Position numbers and translations under genes: made by a program. A DNA stretch of 64,000 nucleotides from Eopsaltria australis (lineage: Eukaryota > Chordata > Aves > Passeriformes > Petroicidae), in assembly GCA_034509425.1 (NCBI GenBank), contig JAVTVJ010001234.1, forward strand, positions 248,001 to 312,000, written 5' to 3'. Positions 32,401 through 44,400 of this stretch are shown piece after piece. Numbering within the stretch: the stretch's first letter is position 1; each line of letters begins with the position of its first letter. The notes beneath the pieces were generated by a model. That model made no database searches. It had not been told where the DNA came from and saw only the letters and a list, made by a program, of their open reading frames with translations.

Positions 32401-35400
32401 AGCACCAGAACACCTTTAGCACCACTGGTGAAGCTCAAATCAAACTTTTAAAATTCTGGGAAGTGGTTAAAAAATACAGGAGGCACCACTGGCCTGGAGT
32501 GAGGCAGGGACAGCAATTGCTGTTGTGGGAACACTTCCAGGGATCCAGGGGCAGCCACAGCCAATCTGGGCACCCTGTGCCAGGGATTCCCCACCCTCAC
32601 AGCCAGGAATTCCTTCCCAATCTCCCATCCATCGCTGCCCTCTGGCACTGGGATCCATTCCCTGTGTCCTGTCCCTCCATGCCTTGTCCCCAGTCCCTCT
32701 CCAGCTCTCCTGGAGCCCCTTCAGGCACCAGATCTGCTCCAAGAGTCTGGCTCCTGGCAAAGCTCAGCCCAGCGGAGTCTCTGTCTCCCCACTGACAGAT
32801 GTCAGGTTTGATCTGTACAGTTACAGTTTCATACAGGAAAATATGGGAATGTTCTTTCCCAGTGTCCTGTGGAACTGCAGCACTCCCCAGAGCCTGCCCC
32901 TCATGGCCAGGCTCTGCTCACCACATGGGGCAGATGGGGAGCACATCCTGTGCACGGAGAGCAGCTGGCAAACATCCCCCAAGCTGTGCAGGAACACAGG
33001 CACAGCTCCCTTCCCTGGGATCCAGCCAAAGGTCAACACTCAGAAACTGCTGGGGAAGGCAAAGAGAAAACCCCCCTGGTTTTGAAGGCAGAGGTGGTGA
33101 GAAGTCATTTTTTAATGAGTGCCCCGAGTTCAGGCTCTCAAGAAGCCATTTTTTCAAGGGTTGTGATTTCAGCAGGGAATGTTCTCCGTGCTGAATCTGC
33201 TCTGAACACTGGAAGAGGTAAGTGTCAGTGGAGAGGCTCAGCCCCACGAGGAGGCAGGAAGAACACAGAGAAAACAAGGAGGCAGCTCTGGGAGAATCCC
33301 AGATGCTGCAGGCTGTGGAATTCCTACCTGTGAGTATTCCCCAGGCTGCTGGGAGTAACTGAAGTAATTTTCCATTGCATGTTGTGATGCAGTTCCCTGA
33401 GACACAGCAGCATCCACGACATTGTTTGGAAGGCTGGTCTGCTGTGGAGGACTGGAGGCTTTGCTGGCAATTGCTGCTGGGAACACAAAGAACAGGGTTT
33501 GGATCAACACCTGGCTTGGAAAAAAACACATAAATTAGGTTCTGTTCCAGGGTTAAAACTGAAATTGGCCTCTTCAGATTAGGCTGTGCCCCTAATTAAT
33601 CACTGAAAGGCTTCTAGAAGTTTGTGAGCTCATTACCTCTGGAAATTCACCCCCTTTTAAATTACTTTGCAATTTTAAGACACACTACAAGATTTCCTCG
33701 AGGATAAATGCTGTGCTCACTGGATTTACCAGGCAAACAGAATAAATATTTGCCACACTCTGGCTGTGGAAATTTGCTCTGAAATCCATGAAATGTTTGC
33801 TTACCTGGCAGACAGATACCAGGCAAAACACTTGCCAAATTCAAGTAGGGGTTGGTGCTGAGCCTGATTTCTTTTGGGGGTTCCCCAAGCAGAGAAGTCT
33901 GTTTTTTCAAGGGAGTCTGAAAAATGGACAGGGCATTTTGCATTAAATTCATATAAAATTGATCAGAAATAAGGTTAAATGGCCCAGCAGGGCCTCGGAA
34001 AAAGCTTAGTCCTATGAAAATAAAAAACTTTTGAAATGAAAAGTTTGAAATAAAACGGAATTTTTGAAATAAAATGAAATTTTTGAAATAAAATGAAAAC
34101 TTTTGAAGCCAACAACAAACTGGACAAATTGCCTACATTTTTTTCCTCCAAACAGTTTTAAAGGAATGTTTCTCTTCAGATTGCAAGTTCCTAAAGGATA
34201 TTACAAAACAAACAAACAAAAGAAAACCTTTTATATGCAAGCGAAGGAATAATAATCACTCGAGCAATTCCAGATGCAGGGAGTGAACATTAAGTACAAG
34301 ACAAAATCAACTCTTTTCTCACTTGGAGACACAAGGAAATAAAGGCCAAATGTTAAGAAAATCATGAATTAAACACGTGTTTCCCCATAAATTTCAAAGT
34401 ATTGATTTATATTATAAAAAAAGTGAATTCTGTTAATGGCAGGAAAGAATTCTGAAAGAACGGGATCACTTAAACCCCATCCCATCATCCTCTCACACCT
34501 CACACTCTAGGGAATAAATAATATTTTAAAAAATGATCATTAAAAGTGGAAAATTTATACACATACAACCACCTGGAAACACAAAGGCCTCCCCACACCA
34601 CCAGAACTGCTCCTGATTAATCACAGAATTCAACCCCAAGTTCAATTTTTGGCCTTTAAAAGAGACCCTGGCCCTGAGATGAATTTCATCATCAAACACA
34701 TGGAGTAAAGCCCTGCAGCACTGTGGGGATCCCTTTGTGCACTCAGCTGGACCACCAAGGAGCAGCATTGTTCTCTCCCCATCATCCACAACTGCAGTGA
34801 CCTCAAGATGTCTCCAGGATGCCCCTGGGATGCGGCAAATTTTACAGCAGAGATGCAGGAGTGGTTAAAATAAAGGAGAGGAGGAGGAAGAAGGAGGAGG
34901 AGGAAGGAGGAGGAGGCAGGAAGAGGGGGAAAGAGGGGGAAAGGAGGAGGCAGGAGAAGGAAGGAGGAAGAGGGGGAAAGAGGAAGGAGGAAGAGGAAGG
35001 AGAAGGAAGGAGGAGGAAGGAGGAGGAACAAAGATGAGGAAGGAGGAGGAACAAAGACGAGGAAGGAGGAGGAAGGAGGAGGAACAAAGATGGGGAAAGA
35101 GGAGGAAAGGAGGAGGAAGCAGGAAGAAGAGGAGGAAGGAAGAGGAAGGAGGAGGAAGAAGGAGGAAGGAGGAGGGAGGAGGAAGGAGGAGGAGGAGGAG
35201 GAGGAGAAGGAGGAGGAGGAGAAGGAGGAAGGAGGAGGAAGGAGGAGGAAGGAGGAGGAAGATGAGGAAGGAGGAGGAACAAAGACGAGGAAGGAGGAGG
35301 AAGGAGGAGGAACAAAGATGGGGAAAGAGGAGGAAAGGAGGAGGAAGCAGGAAGAAGAGGAGGAAGGAAGAGGAAGGAGGAGGAAGAAGGAGGAAGGAGG

Positions 35401-38400
35401 AGGAAGGAGGAGGAAGGAGGAGGAAGGAAGAGGAAGGAGAAGGAAGGAGGAGGAAGGAGGAGGAAGGAGGAGGAAGGAGGAGGAAGGAGGAGGAAGGAGG
35501 AGGAAGAAGGAGGAAGGAGGAGGAAGGAGGAGGAAGGAGGAGGAAAGAAGGAGGAGGAGGAAGAAGCAAAAGGAAGTGAAAAGAGAAGAGAGAGAAGAGA
35601 AGAGAAGAGAAGAGAAGAGAAGAGAAGAGAAGAGAAGAGAAGAGAAGAGAAGAGAAGAGAAGAGAAGAGAGAAGAGAAGAGAAGAGAAGAGAAGAGAGAA
35701 GAGAAGAGAAGAGAAGAGAAGAGAAGAGAAGAGAAGAGAAGAGAAGAGAAGAGAAGAGAAGAGAAGAGAAGAGAAGAGAAGAGAAGAGAAGAGAAGAGAA
35801 GAGAAGAGAAGAGAAGAGAAGAGAAGAGAAGAGAAGAGGATGAAGTGCAAAGGGCAGTGTTTGTGCTGCGGGCTCCTTACCCCCAGGCTGGAGTCGCAGC
35901 TCTTGAGCTGGCCCGCAGGTTTGGAGTGGGCGGCCCGCAGAGCTCCGGGGAGGCTGGGCAGGGCCGGAGGGAAGGGCTGCGCTCCCGGCACGGCCTCGGC
36001 TTTGTCCGCAGCGTTGTTCGGGCCGGGAAGAGCCTGTCCAACAATGTGCTGATTCGGGAAGAACGGCAGCACGCCCATCCCCGCTGCTGCTGCTGCTGCT
36101 GCTGCAATGGGAGCCGGGTTAGTGCTGCAGGCTGCCTTAAATGGAGAAACCTCGCTGCTACAGGGGATTTATCACACAGCCTTTGCTTGTGGGGTGAACG
36201 AGGGAGGAGGAGAACAGCTCCGGATTTACTTCACTGGTTTTTGTTCTTTTCCCATCCCACAGGCAAACAACTCAGTTTCAAGCTGATTCAATAAAACTCT
36301 GAGTTTTCTAAACATTCCCTGTGATAAGTCACTGAGTGCTTCCTGTCGTTTGCAAAAAAAAAATGGGAACAACATCCTAGAGGATGCTGGATGGGAACAC
36401 AGGGGGAAACCCCACCTCAACTGGCACTAGGAAGAATTGTTTTTAACTGAAGAGCTGGAAAGTGGTGTCCAAAATGAAAATCTACATATTCAGAGGAGCT
36501 TTCTGCCTTTCCCTGGACACCTTTTCCTTGCTCCTGGTTGCTGCCATGACTCAGAGCACGGCCAGGATTGCAGAATGGGATCAGTGCAGGAAACTGGATC
36601 AGAAAATCCTGGAATGGTTTGAGTTGGGAGAGACCTTAAAGCCCATCCAGTGCCACCCCTGCCATGGCAGGGACACCTCCCTCTGTCCCAGGCTGCTCCA
36701 GCCTGGCCTTGGGCACTGCCAGGGATCCAGGGACAGCCACAGCAAAGCTGGGAATTCCATGCCAGGGCCTCCCCACCCTCCCAGGGAGGAATTCCTTCCC
36801 AATATCCCATATAAATCTACCCTTTTCCAGTTCAAAGCCATTCCCTGTGTCCTGTCCCTCCATGCCTTGTCCCCAGTCCCTCTCCAGCTCTCCTGGAGCC
36901 CCTTCAGGCCCTGCAAGGGGCTCTGAGCTCTGCCTGGAGCCTTCTCCTCTCCAGGTGAGCACCCCCAGTATCCACCTGATCCTTCCTCATAAATACTGAG
37001 GCCATCAGTGGCCCAGAAATTTGCATTCCAAATTGACATCTGCCACAGACCGGCTGTTAAAACTCATTTCTTAATAAAATGAAGGCAAAAAGCAGATTTG
37101 TGGTGCCTCTTAAATCAACTCACATTCACCTGCTTTGAAAAACCCCACAAAACTCCACCCCTAAACAAAACACATTCCAAGTGTACAAAAAAAGGGAATA
37201 ACTGAGCAAGCAGAGCATTTAAGAACCTGCTTTGGTTACACAGGGAGAAAGTCAGGTGCACAATTTGAAGGTGGGGGGATTTCTACTGCTTTGGGATGAA
37301 ATAAAAAATGTCATTTACACTTGAGGGCTTCTCCTCGAGCTGCCAGGCCTGAGTTGACTGCTGGCATCACCCCTATCCCCAGCACTGTCTGCAGCAGCAT
37401 CGTTGGAGGCTCTCCCAGCAAACCTGGCTTCTAAAAGGAAGCAGAGAAAAACTGTGTCAGTGATTCATATCATCTGCTCACAGCTCATCTTTATAACTCC
37501 CACATTCTCAACCTTTTTCAGGTTCAATTAGCACACGACCACGAATGGGTTGGAAAGATCATGGGTACCTGATGCTAACAATTATTAATTTTAGGAGTTG
37601 TAAAAGTGTGCAAAGAGAGTGAGAGGGGCAGGGCTGGCCTTACACTGTTTGCCTGCATGTTCTCCATCTTCAGGAGCTGCTGCTGGGCCAGGGGCAGGTG
37701 GGCAGGGCTCTGCAGCAGCAGGCTGGAGGTGCTCCCCAGAATGGAGCTCTGAGAAAGGATGAGAACAAGGGTTAGTTGGCAGCCCTGAAACATTTTCACA
37801 CACTATTGTTTGAAAAAAATTGAGATTTTGAGTTAAGACAGCGAAGGAAAATAATGGTTTCCTCCACAGAAATGATTTTGCTTCCAAAAAAATCCCAGTA
37901 TGTTTCCCCCCACAACAATCTACATGAAAATCCTACTCCAGAGCCATTAAAAGCTGACAAATCAGAGTCTGGCAAGTCTACAAAATATTCACATTTTAAA
38001 TCCAAAATATTCTGCATCAGTTGGCCACCAGAACTGAGCCACTGAATTAATAACTTTGGGGCCCCACCTTCAGACTCTGCAGGATGAGCTCTGGCCAGCA
38101 GTGAGGTTTAAAATAAACTTTAAAAGACATCATGATTTATGCTGCAGGCCTGGAAGCATCACCTGCCAGTAAAATACAGGTTGTTCTATAGGTTGTTGTC
38201 CAAAAATAAATATACAGGACACTGTGATCATGCCAAGTACACTCTTACTTGTTATTTATTTGTTTTTATAGGAAAGATCACCAAAACCAGAAAATGAAGA
38301 CTGCAAAACAAATATTCCCAAGCCTAGGTTGCGTCTCTGGGTGGCAGGGTTAAATTCCCAAGGGAAAAATCATTTATTACTAAAACATGATTTTCTGGAC

Positions 38401-41400
38401 TAAAATATGACCTTCTGGACTCAGAAATGTGCTTTTTCAAACCAAGATGTGCCGTATCTAGATTAGTTCTGCATCTATTTTAATTGTCTCAGTGATTTCC
38501 AGGAGAAATTAAGCAGGGCTGGTCATTGTCACCAGGGCCAGGGGCTGCTCCTTCCACACTTGGCTCCAGCAACAAAGCCAAGTGGTTCAGTTGCAAAACT
38601 TGGAGAAATAAAAGAGTGGAAAAATCTCAGAATCCTCAGAGGAAAGGCTCTGGATTAATCAAGATTTAATAAATTGCTGGATGGCTGAGGAAAACATCCC
38701 TGAGAAAGCTGAAAATGCATTATTTTGGCCCAAGATAATTTATAACTAAGAGAAATTAAGAGAAATATGTTGAAAATCGAGTTGAAAAATTACTGGGTGA
38801 ATAACCTTCAAATCCTCTCTTTTTAAATAATTACTTTGAAATGTTTAATTACTTTAAAATGTTTCTTCTCATCATGTTACTTTACAAACCCCTGAATATA
38901 AAACACAAGCCCCAGACATGCAGGGAGCTGAATGAGTTTCAGTGACAACACTGAATTTCAAGACAATAAAAAATCAAACAGGGACCTGGTTCTCTGGCTT
39001 TAGAGAGCAAATGAAAAAAATAAATCACTCAATATGAGAAAAATGTGCCTGAAAGAAGAAATTGGGATCATCAAATCCTTCTAAAATTCAGGTTTGGAGC
39101 TCATTAAATGACAGGAAGCTCCCAGGAAGAGAATGAGACTTTTAAAAGTCTCTGGACAGAGAAAACACAGAGTTGTTTGGCTGCAGCTCTCCCAAGCCAA
39201 AAACCACTGGAAAAACCTTTGGATCATCATCAATCCCCACTGTTAATTGTGGAAAACATCCCTGGCTCCAGCTGTGAGCACCAAACACTCACTCTGCCTT
39301 CCAAGGAAGAAGAGAGAGCAGCAGGAACTTCAACAGACCACTTGGAAATGTCATTTAAATGAAAAAAAAACCCCAAAGAATGATGTATTTTTAGATGAAC
39401 TCATTGGATGGGACAAAATTAAGCAGCATTTATTCCAAATTAATTCATTCACCTCCCAGTTTTTAGGGGAAAAAACCAGAAAAGCTCAATCTATTTAACA
39501 TAAGGAGTATTTCTGCATTTTAGTTGGGTATTTCGAAGATCTCTAAGCCTGCGTTTGCCAAAAGAAAAATGAGGAATAATTGATGCTGAAGGGGATTTTG
39601 CTTTTGAAATGGGAATTTCTGAAACATCACAAATATTAAGGCCAAGTGATCGACTCCAGTCCCTTGTAGGTATTGGTGAAAATCACTGCCATGAATATTA
39701 AATTCAATTTTTGGCTCTTGGCAGAGCTGGAGAAATCCTTGAGAGAAGCTCAGCTCAATTTCTGGCTGTGGGTGCATTTCCTCATGGTCAAATTCCAGCA
39801 CAAACTCATCCCAAAAATCCCTCCCATTATCTCCCAGGAATTCTGGAGCTCATCTGGAATTACAGGAGAACCTTGAGGGGTTTGTGGCTAAGAAATAACA
39901 TCTGCAAATCTCTATTTTTTTATGGCACATTTGGGTCCCTGCAAGCTTTAAAATGAAGGTAAGGGTGCTGAACTTGCTGAAAAATAATAAATAAATCAAA
40001 TGAATCCATAAATTCTCTACAGGAGTGTGGATGAGCTGCTCCAAGGGAGCCATGCTCCTTGAGAGCTCATTTAAAGAGGATTTTTTCTGCCAGTAACGAC
40101 AAGTTTTGTCTACATGAAGTCAAAAATTTAGACAAAATAAACTTGATTTTGGACAGCCAGCACTGCCTGCTCTCCCCAGCTCACAATTTCCTTACAGCTT
40201 TAACAAGAACATTTGATTTTAGCTGAAATTCCTTAAAACCCGAGGATTTCTCACGTTAAGATCTCCCCAGACACCTCTTTGGATGCCAGTTCTTTTCTCA
40301 CCTACCTGATGAACTTTATTCAGCTGCAGAAAAGGTGGGCCCACTGCTGAATTGATGAGGTGAGGTAAACCTGCAGATGCTCCAAGAACTGTTTTGGAAA
40401 CACACACACCAAAAAAAAAAAAAAAAAAAATTGTGTATTTTACAAATGAGGCAAGTAAAAAAAATCTTTAGAATTATCCAGCATTTTTAAATTTGCTTTC
40501 CAGGGAATTTTCAAGTGTGCAAAGGTCACAATAAGGGAATGACAAAACTCGTTGAGGTTGGGAAATGTTATGAAACCTTTTGATGTAGAATTATCAGAAT
40601 GTGAGAGCTCCGAGGTCTCCCCCACACCTGAAAGTTTCACTCCTGAGCTGATTCCAAGCCTCAGCTTTATCTGAAGTGCTCTAAATTCAGGTTTAGCTCA
40701 AGTGTTTCTTGCCTGAGGTGGTCACTTCACACCCCATTTCTGGGTGTTTCTGTCACCACACTCTCAGCTCTCCCTCACTTGATCTCCTCATCACCTGGTT
40801 CTTGTTGTGAGCACTTTCCCCATTTGAAATGTGATTAATTGGGGGTTTTGTTCATTCACATCCTCACTAGAACACTGCAATAAATGCTCTGCACAGCTGT
40901 GGCAGCAGCCAAGAGAATAAAGATTGACCTCGGGAACAGGAGAAAGACTCAGGCTGCAAAATTCAGATCTAAAATAGATTTAAGTTTACCGAAGTCTTGC
41001 AAAAGACATTTTTTTTCTAAACCCATTTCTAATATGAACATTCAGAGTTAATATAAGGATATTTGTGGGTAAAACTCAATCTTACCCAAACACCAGAGTG
41101 TAGCAGAGCACCTCCTGCTTTTGCTTTCATAAAATGTGAATTTCTCTACCCAAACTCACTGAAACCATTTCTGCACAGATTTTTAAACTGTATTTCTACT
41201 TCATTCCTTTGCAGCACTAAGAACAGGGTTGAATTCTGAATTCTTTGAGAGCAGCTTACCAGGTTTGACGGCGTGGCCACGCAGCTGGGGCTGCAGCAGC
41301 ATCTGCAGCATTGCTGGGTTATTGAAACTCTTCATGATCTGCACTGGATTGGGCTCTGGGAGCAAGCCTTTCCTATTGTTCCTCATCTCCAATGAAGAGA

Positions 41401-44400
41401 TCAAAAGCGTTAGAAAACAAGGAATACATTTCAATGCCTCAAACCTGCACACATTTCATCTCACACAGAGAAAAACTCCATTTCCTTCCCTGTTTCCTGC
41501 TCTTTTCCCCCTCAAATGAAACACCTAACAAACGATTCCAACAAAATTTCAAGCACGTTTCTTTTTTTCCCCTAAAGCCAGAGTTCTCAGCACAGCAGAA
41601 TAAGGAAGGCACCACATCCTGTAAGAGATTTCTCATCTCTTTTCTAGAGATGTGGTCTGAGCTGGTTCCAGCGAGGGAGCTCTTCTGCCTCTCCATGTAG
41701 CACTGAGCACATCCAATTTTCCACAAAATCATTTGCTAAGACATGTGGGTGTAAAAAGCTTTCTTCTACCCCGAGCACAAATGAACCTGTTTCTCCTGCC
41801 TTGAAATTTATCTTAAAGCTGACAAATCCTTGCCTCTCTGTTTTAAACCAACTCTTAGCTCGTCCAATGACTCATTCCCAGTCACTTTTGTTTTGAGCTG
41901 GAATAATTTCTCGAAAAGAAATTTTACATTTACTAAAATCCCAGAGCTGTGTGGGTGTAACTTTGTGGTATATTATGGATATATTTGATGTTTTTCCTGG
42001 CCATCTTTGCTTAGGAAGGAGCCTGAACTGGGCTGATGATACAGAATTCCAGAATGGTTTGGGTTGGTTGAAGCCTATCCAGTTCCACCTTCATGGGCAG
42101 GGAATCTTCCCAAATCCCAGGCTGCTCCAAGCTCTGTCCAACCCGGCCTTGATAAACCCAAAATGCTTCCCAAGCTCAGCTCCTTTACCAGCCTGGCCTT
42201 GATAAACCCAAAATGCTTCCCAAGCTCAGTTCCTTCTCCAACCCGGCCTGGATAAACCCAAAACGCTTCCCAAGCTCAGCTCCTTTTCCAACCTGGCCTT
42301 GATAAACCCAAAATGCTTCCTAAGCTCAGCTCCTTTTCCATCCTGGCCTTGATAAACCCAAAACGCTTCCCAAGCTCAGCTCCTTTTCCAGCCTGGCCGT
42401 GATAAACCCAAAATGCTTCTCAAGCTTTGTCCAACCTGCCTTGATAAACCCAAAATGCTTCCCAAGCTCAGCTTCCTTCTCCAACCCAGCCTTGATAAAC
42501 CCAAAATGCTTCCCAAGCTCAGTTCCTTCTCCAACCCGGCCTTGATAAACCCAAAATGCTTCCTAAGCTCAGCTCCTTCTCCAACCCGGCCTTGATAAAC
42601 CCAAAATGCTTCCTAAGCTCAGCTCCTTTTCCATTCTGGCCTTGATAAACCCAAAATGCTTCTCCTTCTCCAACCTGGCCTTGATAAACCCAAAATGCTT
42701 CCCAAGCTCAGTTCCTTCTCCAACCCGGCCTTGATAAACCCAAAATGCTTCCCAAGCTCAGCTCCTTTACCAGCCTGGCCTTGATAAACCCAAAATGCTT
42801 CTCAAGCTTTGTCCAACTCAGCCCTGATAAACCCAAAATGCTTCCCAAGCTCAGCTCCTTCTCCAACCCAGCCTTGATAAACCCAAAACGCTTCCCCAGC
42901 TCGGTTCCTTTTCCTCGCTGCGCAAAGCCCCAGCTCAGGCGTGCCGAGCTCATCCCAAAGAGGTTTCCCTGGATCTCACCATCCTTTGTGCTGCTATCAG
43001 AGCTGCCAAGGTGCTCCTGCCCGGTGCTCCAGGGGCACAGAAGGACACCTGGACCCTCCTGCCGTTGATGGTGGCCCCGTCCATGGCCCCTCGCACGCTC
43101 TCCGCCTGCTCCGCGCTCTCGTACTCCACCACGGCGAAGTCGCCGCTGCCGCCGTCCTCGTCCTGGGCGAACTGCAACAACAGCAATTCCCAGCATCCAT
43201 GGAAAACTGGGGATTCCAGCAGCTGCCCTGCAATGCTGGCACCTGTCCCTTGTGAGATCTTCCACAGCTGACACAACCCAAGGTCAGTGTTTCCCTCCAA
43301 ACCATGATGGTTCTTTCTCAAAATGGTGGAACTAAATTGGATATCACATCTTCATCTATGTGGCATTCATGGTTATCTACTCATGATCATGTACTCATGA
43401 TTATCTACCCATGATTATCTACCCATGATCATCTCTTCATAATTATCTACTCATGATCATCTACTCATGATCATCTACTCATGATCATCTACTCATGATT
43501 ATCTACCCATGATTATCTACCCATGATCATCTCTTCATAATTATCTACTCATGATCATCTACTCATGATCATCTACTCATGATCATCTACTCATGATTAT
43601 CTACCCATGATTATCTGCCCATGATCATCTCTTCATAATTATCTACTCATGATCATCTCTTCATGCTTATCTACTCATGATCATCTATTTATGATCCTCT
43701 ACTCATGATCATCTCTTCATAATCATCTCCTCACTCCCTCCATTATCTCCTCCATTCCCACCCTCACCTCAAGGAGAACCTCAGCTATGAAATGCATTTA
43801 ACACACATCGAACAACAAAGGAGGAATGAGCAAACTGTAAATACAGGATGCTGCAAGCGTTTTTATTTTGCTGGATAATTATAAACTCGTTACTCTTCGT
43901 TTTTGTCAGCCTGCAATAATCAAAGTGGCGTCCATCAGGGTGCGTGACAGCTGCTGAAAATGCAACAATGCAAATTCCACAGAATCTGGTGCCTTTGGGG
44001 AGCATGTGAAGGCTGTGGTGCTGGGGGATGCCAAGAGAAGATGCCAGACTGATCAATCAAGCAGACTGGAAAAGGGCTTACGTGGCAAACGCTGCCCTGG
44101 CCTTTGTGTGCAGAGTTGGAGAGAGAATGAGCAGATTTAAACCACACACACAAAAAAAAAACGGGGTGAGGAGGGAGGGATGGAGCTTAGGCAAAAATCT
44201 CCAGTCCCCAAATGAACGGCAATGACAAACTGAGAGCAGCTCTGCTGTGGGAGGGACAAAATCTCCTCCAGGTTGCACTGGATAAAAACAACCTCAGCCC
44301 CACAAATTCCCCTGACAACTGAGACAGAAATGGCAAAGATTTGGAAAGAAAAGAGGGTGGTCAGATCTTTAATGGGCACTGGTACAGCCTGGCCTCTGGC

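Noticed and set aside
35034..36052. Plus-strand Glu/Arg/Lys-repeat ORFs
   Set aside because: Pure products of GGA/GAGAA repeats.
34642..36078. A 478-codon minus-strand ORF
   Set aside because: Only its first part is real (RAVER2 exon 9). The rest is read-through into intron 9: first the homopurine array (Ser/Leu/Pro repeats), then intronic sequence.
43360..43735. Possible CRISPR-like regular array
   Set aside because: A 13-bp microsatellite without unique spacers; this is vertebrate nuclear DNA.
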